A stretch of 64,000 nucleotides of DNA, taken from the NCBI RefSeq assembly GCF_002879885.1, contig NZ_PNYA01000021.1, positions 62,001 to 126,000 on the forward strand. Direction: 5' to 3'. The position numbers and the translations under genes were made by a program. The stretch comes from Trinickia dabaoshanensis. GTDB taxonomy: Bacteria > Pseudomonadota > Gammaproteobacteria > Burkholderiales > Burkholderiaceae. Under the pieces are notes generated by a model that had not been told where the DNA came from, did no database searches, and was given only the letters and a program-made list of their open reading frames with translations. Positions 32,881-43,861 of the stretch are shown piece by piece (the stretch's first letter is position 1; each line of letters starts with the position of its first letter).

Positions 32881-32948
32881 TCTCATCTTTCGACCGATCG
32901 CCCCTGTCTGACACAGAGGGCGCGATCGCGTTCCGCCGTCGAGCGCTC

Positions 32949-33269
32949 TTAGTGGCCGAAATACGTGGACTCGGGCTGCGCGCTATCGGTACCCATCGGC
33001 CGCACTACCGCGGGGCCACCCGACTGCGAGGTGCCGGCCGCCACGCCGCCGTAGCCTTCCTGCGCATGGACGCGCTGCTCGGCCGCTTGAATGTCGTCCG
33101 GATAGTACGGACTGCGCGCGGCAGGGTTATAGCCTGCCTGCTCCACATTGATCAGATCCTGGCGCACTTCTTCGCGCGTGACCGGGCCGTTGGTGGACGT
33201 TTGAGCGTACGACGCGAGCGGTGCAGCCAAAGCGGAAGCGGCAACCATTGCATACACGAATGACTTCAT
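32949..33269 (-). CDS. DUF4148 secreted protein
   Basis: The 106-residue periplasmic protein has signal peptide MKSFVYAMVAASALAAPLAS with likely cleavage near residue 22. The mature part VTREEVRQDLINVEQAGYNP is the DUF4148 signature, a family abundant in Burkholderia and relatives and of unknown function. A TTG two codons upstream was rejected because GGAGG is well spaced for ATG 33269. It is a single gene with its own terminator. Confidence 0.85.
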   Translation of the reverse strand: MKSFVYAMVAASALAAPLASYAQTSTNGPVTREEVRQDLINVEQAGYNPAARSPYYPDDIQAAEQRVHAQEGYGGVAAGTSQSGGPAVVRPMGTDSAQPESTYFGH

Positions 33270-33424
33270 GATCAACCTCCGTTACTGGTTCGCCACGTGC
33301 GAAGTGCCGCAGCGATTAATTCCAGTCTAGTCAGTCGATCACCTAGGGAAAACCACTAATTCGACGAAATTGAATTTCTATATGAGCAACAATCTCGCAA
33401 AATCGGCAAAGTTTCCTGCACAAA

Positions 33425-33461
33425 GCGGGATCAATTGTGCATTTTTGCGCATTGATCCCGC
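33425..33461 (-). terminator. Long hairpin after gnd
   Basis: GCGGGATCAAT (33425-33435) and ATTGATCCCGC (33451-33461) form an 11-base perfect stem 16 bases beyond the gnd stop. Only a TTT follows on the minus strand, so it is terminator-like but not textbook. Confidence 0.55.
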
Positions 33462-33476
33462 CCTATCGCTAAACGC

Positions 33477-34886
<1,410 letters not shown>

Positions 34887-34954
34887 TTGTCGAATTCTCC
34901 AAAAAGCCGACGCGCCCGGCGGATCGCGCCGCACACGTCACGACGGTACGACCG

Positions 34955-35857
34955 TCAACGATAAGAAACTAAAGGCGCGACGCGCGCGGCCGCTTGGGCC
35001 AGCGCTTCGCCGCACGGGGCTTGAATCTTCAGCGATAGCAGCGCATCGGCGCGCGTGACGCCGATATTGATCGCGGCAATCGGCGTGCCCGCCTTCGCTG
35101 CCCACATACAGAATCGGTAACCCGAAAACACCATCAGCGACGACCCCACCACGAGCATGGCGTCCGCCGCTTCGAGCGCTTCGGAGGCCGCCTGCACGCG
35201 ATCGCGCGGCACGTTCTCGCCGAAAAAAACCACGTCGGGCTTGAGCATGCCGCCGCAATGCGGGCAGTTCGGCACGCGAAAGACATCGAGCGCGTCCCAC
35301 TCGAGATGCGCATCGCCATCGGCCGAAGCCGCGGCGCTCACTTCAGCGAGGTCGAGATTATCGCGCAAGAGCCAGGTTTGGACCTGCGCGCGCGGATATC
35401 GGCTGGCGCAGTCGAGGCAAATCACATCGTCGATACTGCCGTGCAACTCCACGACGCCGCTGCTCCCGGCCCGCTGATGCAGTCCGTCGACGTTCTGCGT
35501 GACCAGACGCGCTATGCGGCCCACCGCTCCAAGACGGGCCAGCGCCTCATGCGCAGCATTGGGCCGCGCCCGGTCGAGCATCGGCCAGCCGACCATGCTG
35601 CGCGCCCAATACCGGCGCCTCGCGTGTTCGGAGTCGCGGAAGGCTTGCCACTGAATCGGTTGCGCACGCATCCAGTTGCCGTGCAGATCGCGATAGCCGG
35701 GGATGCCGGACGCAACGCTGACACCCGCGCCCGTCAAAACGAAAAGCCGCTTGTGCGCGGCGACGAACTCGCACAAGTCGTCGAACGCCGCCGGATCTAG
35801 CGCGGGTTCGCGGGACGAAGGCTCGGGTAGTCGAATCGAAGCGGGCGACTCGGTCAT
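34955..35857 (-). CDS. SIR2-family NAD-dependent deacetylase
   Basis: The 300-residue sirtuin has LTGAGVSVASGIPGYRD near residue 40, TQNVDGLHQRAG, the catalytic His in VELHGS and two Cys pairs (CLDC and CPHC) for zinc. It removes acyl groups from protein lysines. Compared with E. coli CobB it has a longer insert between the Cys pairs (about 45 residues). ATG 35857 was chosen over the longer frame. It lies 69 bases upstream of gnd in the same direction. Cotranscription is possible but not evident. Confidence 0.9.
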   Translation of the reverse strand: MTESPASIRLPEPSSREPALDPAAFDDLCEFVAAHKRLFVLTGAGVSVASGIPGYRDLHGNWMRAQPIQWQAFRDSEHARRRYWARSMVGWPMLDRARPNAAHEALARLGAVGRIARLVTQNVDGLHQRAGSSGVVELHGSIDDVICLDCASRYPRAQVQTWLLRDNLDLAEVSAAASADGDAHLEWDALDVFRVPNCPHCGGMLKPDVVFFGENVPRDRVQAASEALEAADAMLVVGSSLMVFSGYRFCMWAAKAGTPIAAINIGVTRADALLSLKIQAPCGEALAQAAARVAPLVSYR

Positions 35858-36019
35858 GATGAGCAGCGACTCCTCCAACAACACTAACGGCGGCAACGGC
35901 GACGATGGCGACGATGGCTCGCGCCGCGCGGGCAGAGACGACGCGCATTCTACGCCGTTCGACCGGAACGTGCCGCCGCCCGAACGCGTGTGAGCCGCCC
36001 CGGCAAGGCCGACGCTGCC

Positions 36020-36916
36020 TTAAAGTTTCTCGCCGGCAAGCCGGGCGGCGAGAAAATCGATCAGCAGGCGTGTACGCGCGGGCATTTTGCGTGTGCGCAG
36101 CCAGAGCGCGAACAGCGGTAGCGGCGCGGGCTCATGCTGAGGCAGCACGATGCTCACGCGCCCGGCTTCGAGCGCATCGCGAATCTGCCAGAAGGCGGCC
36201 AGCCCGATTCCCAACCCGCCCATCACCGCCGCGTTGACGGCCGCGACTTGATCGCTCTCGAAGCGGCCCGCCACGTTCACCGAGACCTCCGCGCCGGTGT
36301 GCGCGGTGAAGCTCCACCGATACGGGTTCCCGACGCCGGTGCGCACGACGCACGCATGCGAGGCGAGATCCTCCGGCGTCTGCGGGTGCCCATGTGAAGC
36401 GAGGTACGAGGCCGAGGCAAATGCCACCCGCCGCACGTCGGCAAGCTTGCGCGCGACCAATCGCGAATCGGGTGTGGCGCCGATTCGCACCGTCACGTCG
36501 GCGCCGCTCGCCGCCGGATCGCTGAACTCGTCGTCGAGCGTGACGGACGCGTCCAACTCCGGATGACGCAGCAAAAATTCGGCGACGAGCGGCACGACGA
36601 AACGCGGCCCGAACAGGCTCGGCGCATTGACGCGCAATCTACCCGTCAACCGCCGCGCGTCTTCCGCCAACTCGGTTTGCGCGATCTCCAGATCGGCGAG
36701 GATCGCCTTCACGCGCTGATAAAACCGTTCACCGGCGGCGCTCAGTCGCGAGGTGCGCGTCGTGCGTAATACGAGCGTCGCGCCCATGTCGCTCTCGAGC
36801 GTTTGCAGTCCTCGGCTCACCGCTTGGAGCGACCTGCCCACTCGCCGCGCCGCACCCGTCAAGCTGCCCTCTTCCGCGATCGCTACGAAGGTCTCGAGTT
36901 CGCGCAACGATTGCAT
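36020..36916 (-). CDS. LysR-family transcriptional regulator
   Basis: The 298-residue regulator has a winged helix at residues 3-62 (SLTGAARRVGRSLQAVSRGL) and an effector domain from about 90. It is divergent from the MFS/hydrolase pair at 37022-39151, with a 105-base gap between starts. Control of that pair is inferred from position. Confidence 0.86.
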   Translation of the reverse strand: MQSLRELETFVAIAEEGSLTGAARRVGRSLQAVSRGLQTLESDMGATLVLRTTRTSRLSAAGERFYQRVKAILADLEIAQTELAEDARRLTGRLRVNAPSLFGPRFVVPLVAEFLLRHPELDASVTLDDEFSDPAASGADVTVRIGATPDSRLVARKLADVRRVAFASASYLASHGHPQTPEDLASHACVVRTGVGNPYRWSFTAHTGAEVSVNVAGRFESDQVAAVNAAVMGGLGIGLAAFWQIRDALEAGRVSIVLPQHEPAPLPLFALWLRTRKMPARTRLLIDFLAARLAGEKL

Positions 36917-37021
36917 CGTTATTCTCCCGATTTCTTGGACTATGTCTCCCTGACAAGGCCAATTACATTCACGAAACGAGAGGGTAGCATCATTCGGAAT
37001 CTCTTTTTGGACGATATTTCT

Positions 37022-38242
37022 ATGGACACTTGCCCGCAGCGCGCCCTACCTCAACCGGCAGCCGGTCGCCACGGCGTGCCGATTTTGCTCTTCGCGACTT
37101 TGGTGGGCGTCGCGGTGTTGCCCCTGTACGCATCGCAAGTCATGCTCGGCGCGCTCGATGCCTCGCTGCATTTGCGCGCCTGGACGACGCTCGTCACGGC
37201 GCTGACGATGCTCGGCTACGCCGTGGGGCTCGTGGCGCTCGTTCCACTCGTCGATCGCCTGCCGAACCGTCCGCTGATCGGCGCCACGCTGGCCGCACAG
37301 GCGCTCTTCCTGGCTGTCGCAGCGCTCGCGCCGGCGCCGATCGTCTTTCTCTTCGCATCGCTTGCGATCGGAATCACAGCCAGCGCGATCCAAATGCTCG
37401 TTCCCGCCGCCGCGGCGCTCGCGCCTGTGGAGGCACGCGGCGCCGTCGTCGGAAACGTCATGAGCGGACTCATGCTCGGCATTTTGCTTTCGCGCCCCCT
37501 TGCCAGCATCGTGACGCGGGCACTCGGATGGCGCGGTTTTTTTCTCGCGGATGCCGCGCTGCTCGCGCTCGTCGCCGCTTGCGCCGTACCGCGCCTGCCT
37601 GCGCTGCTGCCCGCCGGCAAGCCTTCCTATCGCGTCTTGATTGCCTCGCTGGGCCGTCTCGTCGTGTCGACCCAAACCCTGCGGAGACATGCGCTATACC
37701 AAGCGCTTCTCATGACCGGCTTCAATATGTTTTGGACGAGCGTAGCCGTCGTACTCGCGCGCGCGCCGTTTCATTGCAGCGCCGAGCAAATCGCGGTGTT
37801 CGCGCTGGCGGGCGCGGGCGGCGCACTAGCCGCGCCGATCGCGGGGCATGCGGCCGATCGCGGCCACGCGCGACGAGCCAAACAAACGGCACACGTCCTA
37901 GCGATCGCCGCCATCGTGATCGCCGCATGGGCGCTGACGGCACCGCTGCCGCGTACCGCCGCGATCGGGATCGCCGCCGCGGCGGCGTTCCTGCTCGACG
38001 CGGGGGTCATCGCGGATCAGGCATTGGGGCGGCGCGCGATCAACTTGCTCGCGCCCGAATCGAGAGGCCGCGTCAACGGCTTGTTCACTGGGCTATTCTT
38101 TATCGGCGGCGCGGTGGGCGCTGCGCTCTCGGGTCCAACGCTTGCTTCGATGGGTTGGCTTGGCGTCAGTGCCGTCACGCTCGTCGTATTTACCGCCGCC
38201 GCATCGATTCATCAGACGCATCGCGATCGAACGCCGTCCTGA
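37022..38242 (+). CDS. MFS transporter
   Basis: The 406-residue inner-membrane protein has about 12 hydrophobic segments and a first-loop region LVDRLPNRPLIGATLAAQAL in the DHA1-like layout. The frame is open far upstream across the LysR gene, but ATG 37022 begins the protein. A hydrolase gene follows 25 bases after its stop, so the pair is probably an operon controlled by the divergent LysR. Export of a toxic ester or drug with hydrolytic processing is a plausible but unproven role. Confidence 0.8.
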   Translation: MDTCPQRALPQPAAGRHGVPILLFATLVGVAVLPLYASQVMLGALDASLHLRAWTTLVTALTMLGYAVGLVALVPLVDRLPNRPLIGATLAAQALFLAVAALAPAPIVFLFASLAIGITASAIQMLVPAAAALAPVEARGAVVGNVMSGLMLGILLSRPLASIVTRALGWRGFFLADAALLALVAACAVPRLPALLPAGKPSYRVLIASLGRLVVSTQTLRRHALYQALLMTGFNMFWTSVAVVLARAPFHCSAEQIAVFALAGAGGALAAPIAGHAADRGHARRAKQTAHVLAIAAIVIAAWALTAPLPRTAAIGIAAAAAFLLDAGVIADQALGRRAINLLAPESRGRVNGLFTGLFFIGGAVGAALSGPTLASMGWLGVSAVTLVVFTAAASIHQTHRDRTPS

Positions 38243-38266
38243 CTCCCCCATACTCAGGAGAACCAA

Positions 38267-39151
38267 ATGAATTGGACTCGTGCAAACATCCGATATAAGA
38301 CGATCGATATCGATGGGTTGGACATCTTTTACCGCGAGGCAGGTCCGCGCGACGCACCCGTTTTGTTGTTGCTGCACGGATTTCCTTCATCGTCGCGCAT
38401 GTACGAGACGCTGCTGCCCCCGCTTGCCGATCGCTATCGGCTCATCGCCCCCGACTATCCTGGATTCGGCCACAGCACGGCGCTGCCGCCCGGCGAATTC
38501 TTCTATACGTTCGACCGTCTCGCCCAAGTAATGACGCGTTTCGCCGATAGGCTCGAACTCGACCGATTCGCGTTGTTCGTTCAGGATTACGGCGGCCCCG
38601 TCGGCTTTCGGATGGCGCAAGCGCAGCCGGAGCGAATCCGAGCGATCGTCGTGCAAAACGCCGTGGCTCACGAGGAGGGGCTCGGGCCGCTATGGGACAC
38701 GCGCAAGGCGTTTTGGGAGGATCGGCCCCGGCACGAGGCCGCGTTGCGCGCGAACCTATTGTCATTCGACGCGACGCGGTTGCGCCACGTGGGTCACACG
38801 GCCCATCCCGAACGATACGATCCCGATGCATGGCACGACGAGTTCGCATTCTTGTCGAGTCCCGGGCAGATCGACATTCAAACCGAACTCTTTTACGACT
38901 ACCGGACGAACGTCGAGCGCTATCCGCACTGGCAGCGCTATATGCGCGAACATCGGCCGCCGATGTTGGTGCTATGGGGCAAACACGATCCGTCGTTCAC
39001 GGTGGAGGGCGCACATGCCTATCGACGCGACGTGCCTAACGCCGAGGTGCACGTGCTCGAGGCGGGTCACTTCGCATTGGACGAAGCCTGCGACGAAGTG
39101 GCCGCCCACACGCGCCGCTTCTTGGTATCGCTCGACGAAGCGGGCAGGTGA
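38267..39151 (+). CDS. Alpha/beta hydrolase, haloalkane dehalogenase-like
   Basis: The 294-residue hydrolase has LLHGFPSSSRMY near residue 37, nucleophile candidate Asp107 in VQDYGGPVGF, WGKHDPSF with an acid residue and the late His in AGHFALDE. An Asp at the nucleophile is typical of haloalkane dehalogenases and epoxide hydrolases. It is closely similar to the N-terminal domain of the fusion at 17720-19159, so the two are paralogues. It follows the MFS gene by 25 bases; CAGGAG lies before its ATG. Confidence 0.82.
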   Translation: MNWTRANIRYKTIDIDGLDIFYREAGPRDAPVLLLLHGFPSSSRMYETLLPPLADRYRLIAPDYPGFGHSTALPPGEFFYTFDRLAQVMTRFADRLELDRFALFVQDYGGPVGFRMAQAQPERIRAIVVQNAVAHEEGLGPLWDTRKAFWEDRPRHEAALRANLLSFDATRLRHVGHTAHPERYDPDAWHDEFAFLSSPGQIDIQTELFYDYRTNVERYPHWQRYMREHRPPMLVLWGKHDPSFTVEGAHAYRRDVPNAEVHVLEAGHFALDEACDEVAAHTRRFLVSLDEAGR

Positions 39152-39190
39152 GCGCTCCATCACCGGAGACCCGGCCCGCCGGCCCGGCGA

Positions 39191-40678
39191 TTACCGCGGC
39201 GATTCGCCGGCCGCGCGCGCTGCCGGCTGCGTGCGCCACGTTGCGCTCGCAGCGGCCACGCTCGCCGCGGCGTCGCCGGGCAATATGAGCCGATCGGGCA
39301 CATGCGCCCGGTTGCCCCGAACGGCGACGTAGTAGAGCAGCGCGGGAACCGCCAGCCCCACGATCCATGAGATGTCCGCGCCGCCCAACGCGCCGACGAG
39401 CGGGCCCGTGTAAAAGCCCGTGGCGATAAACGGCATCTGCACGAGCACGCCGATCGCGTAGACCACGAGACCGGTGAAGTTGAACCGGCCATAGCGCCCG
39501 TTCGGATCGTAGAGCGCGGGCACGTCATAGCGCTCCTTGGTCACGCAGTAGTAGTCGACGAGGTTGATCGCGCTCCATGGCGTGAAAAACGCGAGCAAAA
39601 ACAGAATGAACGAGGAGAAGGCCTTCAAGAACGCGTGCTGACCCGCCAACGCGATCCAGACGACGATCGCGAGCATGCCGACGATGCAGCCCGTGCGCAT
39701 CGCAGCCGAGATGCTGCGCCGCCCCGCCAACCCCGTGGCGATCGTCGCGACCGACATCACGCAACCGTATGCGTTCAAGGTCGTGGCCGTGAGCTTGCCG
39801 AGCGCGATCGCGAAGTAAAGCAGCGCAGCCGCGATCCCACCGCCGCCAAGACCGACGACGTACGTCACCTCATGCCCGGCGAACGCCTGGCCCGCGAGCG
39901 CCGCGGCGAATACGCCGAACGTCATCGACGCTTGCGAACCGACGACCGATCCCAACCAGACGGCCCAAAACGTGCGCGACGTGGAAGTGGCTCGCGGCAG
40001 ATAGCGCGAGTAATCGGCGACGTACGGGCCATAAGCGATCTGCCACGACGCCGATAGCGACATCGCCAGCAAAAAATCGGCGACCGTGAAATGCCGAATC
40101 GCCAACAGCGCGGCGATATCGTGGTTGGCGAGCAAGCGTGCGAACAAATAGACGAACGCCACGACGCCAACCAGACTCATGAGCCGTCCCAACCCATGAA
40201 TCAGGCGATAGCCGAGCACGGCAGCCAGCAGCACGAGCGCCGCAAAAACCAGCACGCCCGAGGTGGGCGTGATACCGCTCAACTGGGCAATAGCCTGCCC
40301 GGCCAGCACGGTTCCGCCCGCCGAAAATCCCACGTACATCAGACACACGAGCACGAGCGGCAGCGTGGCGCCCCATACGCCGAATTGGACGCGGCTCGAA
40401 ATCATTTGCGGGAGTCCCAGCGCCGGCCCTTGCGCGCCATGCAGCGCCATCACCGCGCCGCCGAGCATTTGGCCGATGGCTAGGCCCACCAGCGACCAGA
40501 ACACGTCGCCGCCCAGCACGACGGCGAGCGCGCCCGTGACGATAGCCGTGATCTGCAGGTTCGCGCCGAGCCAAAGCGTGAATTGACTGACCGGTCTGCC
40601 GTGCCGTTCCGAATCGGGAATGTAGTCGATCGTGCGGCGTTCCGCGAAAGGCCGGGATTCCGAAGTCGTATTCGCCAT
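39191..40678 (-). CDS. NCS1-family permease, cytosine/purine permease-like
   Basis: The 495-residue inner-membrane protein has about 12 hydrophobic segments and the CodB/allantoin-permease family stretches QFGVWGATLPL and SWQIAYGPYVADYSRYLPR. It would carry a nucleobase, hydantoin or similar substrate with Na+ or H+. ATG 40678 was chosen because two upstream in-frame starts lack ribosome binding sites, though this ATG's own is weak too. No catabolic partner gene is adjacent, so the substrate is open. Confidence 0.82.
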   Translation of the reverse strand: MANTTSESRPFAERRTIDYIPDSERHGRPVSQFTLWLGANLQITAIVTGALAVVLGGDVFWSLVGLAIGQMLGGAVMALHGAQGPALGLPQMISSRVQFGVWGATLPLVLVCLMYVGFSAGGTVLAGQAIAQLSGITPTSGVLVFAALVLLAAVLGYRLIHGLGRLMSLVGVVAFVYLFARLLANHDIAALLAIRHFTVADFLLAMSLSASWQIAYGPYVADYSRYLPRATSTSRTFWAVWLGSVVGSQASMTFGVFAAALAGQAFAGHEVTYVVGLGGGGIAAALLYFAIALGKLTATTLNAYGCVMSVATIATGLAGRRSISAAMRTGCIVGMLAIVVWIALAGQHAFLKAFSSFILFLLAFFTPWSAINLVDYYCVTKERYDVPALYDPNGRYGRFNFTGLVVYAIGVLVQMPFIATGFYTGPLVGALGGADISWIVGLAVPALLYYVAVRGNRAHVPDRLILPGDAAASVAAASATWRTQPAARAAGESPR

Positions 40679-40745
40679 GGCGCTCGGCGCGGCGCGGCGG
40701 CCACGCATCTGGGAGGAGGCCAATCACCATACGCGTCGCAATATT

Positions 40746-41435
40746 TCAGCGCAAGCGAGGGGCCGGTTCCCGGGCACGCACGACGCCATGGATCATGCGC
40801 TCCATCTCCTTGACGATATCGGCCAGCAGCGATGTGACGACGGCGAACTCGCGCCCGTAGGGGCCCGCCCGTCCCGCAGAGATGCGCGCATTGATCGCCA
40901 CGATGTTCGCCTGCATCGAAATGCGCCCGAGTTGCTCGGCCAATTGCGCGTCGCGTTGGGTCGCGGCGCGTTCGACGTTGCGCATTTCGTTTTGATAGCC
41001 GAGCGTGATGCTTTGCAGCAGTTCGAGCAGCGGCGATGCTTGATTGACGAGCGCGTCGGCGGCCGCCGGCGCATCGGCCGAGTGAGTGGATATCAGCGAG
41101 ATCGCGCGCTCGGCATCGCCGATGAAACGGCGGATTCGCTCGTCGGCCCGCTGCGAGCCGAAGTACAACTGGCGCAGCGCCTCGCAAAAGACACCGGGCA
41201 GACGATCGTTTCCGCTAACGAGGTCCTCGTGCGTCGCGGCGAAGATCGACAAGCACTGCTTCGCGATGCCCGTCGCGGCTTCGTGGCCTTGCGCCGCCAA
41301 CAGCACATGCAAGACGATCCGCTGCGACAACATCCGCTGGCGGCCCGCGAGGTTGATGAGTTCTCCGATCGTTTCGCCTGAAACGGCTTTATCCTCGGGC
41401 GCGCGGTGCGTATCGTTGAGCGGCTGTTTGATCAT
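40746..41435 (-). CDS. Soluble PilJ-domain protein with truncated chemotaxis signalling tail
   Basis: The 229-residue protein has no signal peptide or membrane segment. Residues about 20-150 match the type IV pili methyl-accepting transducer N-terminal (PilJ) domain with LINLAGRQRMLSQRIV. The rest resembles only a short part of an MCP signalling domain (MQANIVAINARISAGRAGPY), without the full hairpin tip. It might bind a ligand or modulate another receptor. ATG 41435 was chosen because the longer frame adds a basic, non-conserved N-terminus. Confidence 0.7.
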   Translation of the reverse strand: MIKQPLNDTHRAPEDKAVSGETIGELINLAGRQRMLSQRIVLHVLLAAQGHEAATGIAKQCLSIFAATHEDLVSGNDRLPGVFCEALRQLYFGSQRADERIRRFIGDAERAISLISTHSADAPAAADALVNQASPLLELLQSITLGYQNEMRNVERAATQRDAQLAEQLGRISMQANIVAINARISAGRAGPYGREFAVVTSLLADIVKEMERMIHGVVRAREPAPRLR

Positions 41436-41723
41436 GGCTGGACGCGATCGTCGATGCGACCGCTTTGGCGTGGGCTGCGCCACGGCGAATGCATACCGTG
41501 GCGGGCGTTCTCGTTCGCGCGAGGTCTACGCGCGAACTTCGCTCGTCCCGTTACGCAATAGCTATGCCAGCGCCGCGCATTGCACGCGGCCCGCAAACTT
41601 CAGATCATTGCGAACCGTCTCGCAGACGGGTCTCGTGCGAGCGCGCCACGGGTCTGTGCGCGGCGGACCGCGATGGTGCAGCGGGCACCGGCGCGGGGCG
41701 CATCGGTACACGTGCTTCGACGC

Positions 41724-43574
41724 TCAGAGCAGCGGACACGGCGTTACCGTGTTGCCCAACTGCGCGCACAGCCGCTCGTAGTCGCGCAAGTAGGTGCGTT
41801 CGGCTTCGTCGAGTAAATCCACGTCGATCAGATCCCAGTCGTACCCCACGGCGACGATGTTCTCGAATTCGACCTTTCCGGGCTCATGCTCGCTCGGATG
41901 GATGATGACGACGTTCTCGATCCGAACGCCGCCCTTGCCCCGCAGATAGATGCCGGGCTCGACCGAAATGACCGCGTTCGGGACTAGACCGTATTCGGAG
42001 TTCGGCGCGAAGCGTACGCCGCCTTCGTGGACGTGGATGCCGATACCATGTCCCGTGCCATGGTTGAAGTCGTAGCCGCTCGCGCGGCACACATCGCGCA
42101 CCGCTTCATCCACCTCGCCACCCGTCAACTGCGCCGGAAAACGCGTGACGAGCCCCTTGATGCACGCCTTCAGCGCGATCGTATAGATCTCGCGCTGCCA
42201 CGGTTGGGCTCGCGTTTGCGCCTCGGTCTTGCGCAGCACGACGCGCGTGCAGTCCGTCGCGAACCCGCCTTCGTAATAGGCGCCGCTATCGAGCAGCACC
42301 AGTTCGCCCTCTTCGAGCGCGACGTCGCTGCTCGCCGCCGTGTAGTGAGCGAGCGCGCTATTGGCGCCGTGCGCGGCGATCGTCGTGAACGTCAGCCCTA
42401 CCGCGCCGCGCGCGGCATAGGCATCGTTGACCTTGCGAGCCAAATCGTATTCGGAAGGATGCTGCCCGGGCTCCCCGTACTTGGCCCAACGCATCGTCTC
42501 GGCGATCGCGGCGCTGCTACGCGCGAACGCATCGCGGAAATGAGCGAGCACCTGCGGCGTTTTCGATGCGCGCATCGACTCGACCGGGCTGAAGCTCGAG
42601 TGCCGCGCGTGCGGCCAAACGCGGCTCAGCGCGTCGGGCATCGCGCAGTTGACGAAGTCCGCCCCGTAGCAAATATGCTCGACGTCGAACAGTGCCAGGA
42701 AGCGCCCGAGCGCGGCCAAATCGTTGCGGAACACCTGTAGTTTCGAATACGTCTCGAGCTCGACCGGACACGCGTCGCAACCCTCGGGCAAATAAAGCGC
42801 GACTTGGTCGCCGACGACGAACAAGTAGCCGAGGTGCGACGACGCGTTGGGCATGTGATAGCCGCGGCTATTGAGCAGATAGCCGATGTCGTCGGCCGCA
42901 CAGGTCAACCAGCACACCCGCGCGCCGGCATTGCCGAGGTGCCCGCGCAAACGATCGTTCAACGCGGCGATGTTGCTCGCGACGGTCGTGCCCGTCAGCG
43001 ATTCCGGCACCTCGAAAATCGGCCGATCGACTTCCCAGCCGGGCAAGTCGATCGCGCGATCGATCTCGCGTGCGGAAAACGCCGTCCATCGCAAGGCATC
43101 GCGGCGCGTGTCGTCGAACAGGCGATCGCGTTGGCCCACGCTCACTCGCAGGGCATCGTAGCCGACCGAGCGCAGCACGTCGGCGTGACTCGAGAGCCAA
43201 CGAGCAAGCGCCGTCCAGATCGGCACGCCCAGTTCGAGCTTCTCCAATTGCACCAGCGTCTTATCGCATTGCGCCTCGGCTTGCAGATGATAGCGGCCGT
43301 CCACGAACAGCACGAAGCGCGGCACGCCGATGCGCGCGGCCGCCGCGGCGCTCAAAAAGATGCCGGAGCCCGCCGAGCCGTCGAAGCCGGACACGGCGAA
43401 ACGCTGGCTGTTTCGGCGCGGCACATATTCCGAGATGAATTCGTCTTGCGAGGTGACGATCAGCGCATCGAGCTTGACGCGTTCCATGAAAGCGCCGAGC
43501 CGGGCCTGTACATCGGCCACCGAAGGTTCGTAAGTCGGAAGATCGGAAAAGTTGTATTTAAGTCGATCGATCAT
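41724..43574 (-). CDS. M24-family aminopeptidase P
   Basis: The 616-residue cytoplasmic peptidase removes an N-terminal residue before proline in the family's known members. Metal ligands are visible: Asp in LLDSGAYYEGGFATDCT (about 425-440), His in HVHEGG (about 511), Glu in SVEPG (about 536) and Glu in RIENV (about 552). Two creatinase-like N-terminal domains precede the catalytic pita-bread fold, giving the long (over 600) X-Pro type. ATG 43574 was chosen. It is divergent from an XRE-cupin regulator, with repeated AAATT(T)GGTGC-like sites between them. Confidence 0.86.
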   Translation of the reverse strand: MIDRLKYNFSDLPTYEPSVADVQARLGAFMERVKLDALIVTSQDEFISEYVPRRNSQRFAVSGFDGSAGSGIFLSAAAAARIGVPRFVLFVDGRYHLQAEAQCDKTLVQLEKLELGVPIWTALARWLSSHADVLRSVGYDALRVSVGQRDRLFDDTRRDALRWTAFSAREIDRAIDLPGWEVDRPIFEVPESLTGTTVASNIAALNDRLRGHLGNAGARVCWLTCAADDIGYLLNSRGYHMPNASSHLGYLFVVGDQVALYLPEGCDACPVELETYSKLQVFRNDLAALGRFLALFDVEHICYGADFVNCAMPDALSRVWPHARHSSFSPVESMRASKTPQVLAHFRDAFARSSAAIAETMRWAKYGEPGQHPSEYDLARKVNDAYAARGAVGLTFTTIAAHGANSALAHYTAASSDVALEEGELVLLDSGAYYEGGFATDCTRVVLRKTEAQTRAQPWQREIYTIALKACIKGLVTRFPAQLTGGEVDEAVRDVCRASGYDFNHGTGHGIGIHVHEGGVRFAPNSEYGLVPNAVISVEPGIYLRGKGGVRIENVVIIHPSEHEPGKVEFENIVAVGYDWDLIDVDLLDEAERTYLRDYERLCAQLGNTVTPCPLL

Positions 43575-43638
43575 CGGATTCGCTCGTTCGGTCAGTGCCC
43601 GCAGCACTCAAGGCTGCCCCCATGGTGAAACTACCGTC

Positions 43639-43690
43639 GCACCGAATTTACGTCAAGCTAAAATTTTGGTGCCACTAAAAATTTGGGTGC
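43639..43690. promoter_or_regulatory. Cluster of three GCACC/GGTGC-type sites
   Basis: GCACCGAATTT (43639-43649) is inverted relative to AAATTTTGGTGC (43661-43672), and AAATTTGGGTGC (43679-43690) repeats it directly 18 bases further. They lie between the M24 peptidase and the XRE-cupin regulator starts. They probably bind that regulator, which is inference from position. Confidence 0.55.
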
Positions 43691-43861
43691 TTGCGCTATC
43701 GCGGGGCTCGACGGTAAACGGCGCGGTACAATGCGCCGACGTTGCTGCCCGGCTGGTTCTGGACGCGCCGATCCGCGTCGAGAACCAGTGTGCTTTACGT
43801 ACCGTGCGATACGTTCGGCGGATCGAAGGCTCGCGGCGATCTCCTCCCAGATCGAGGATTC

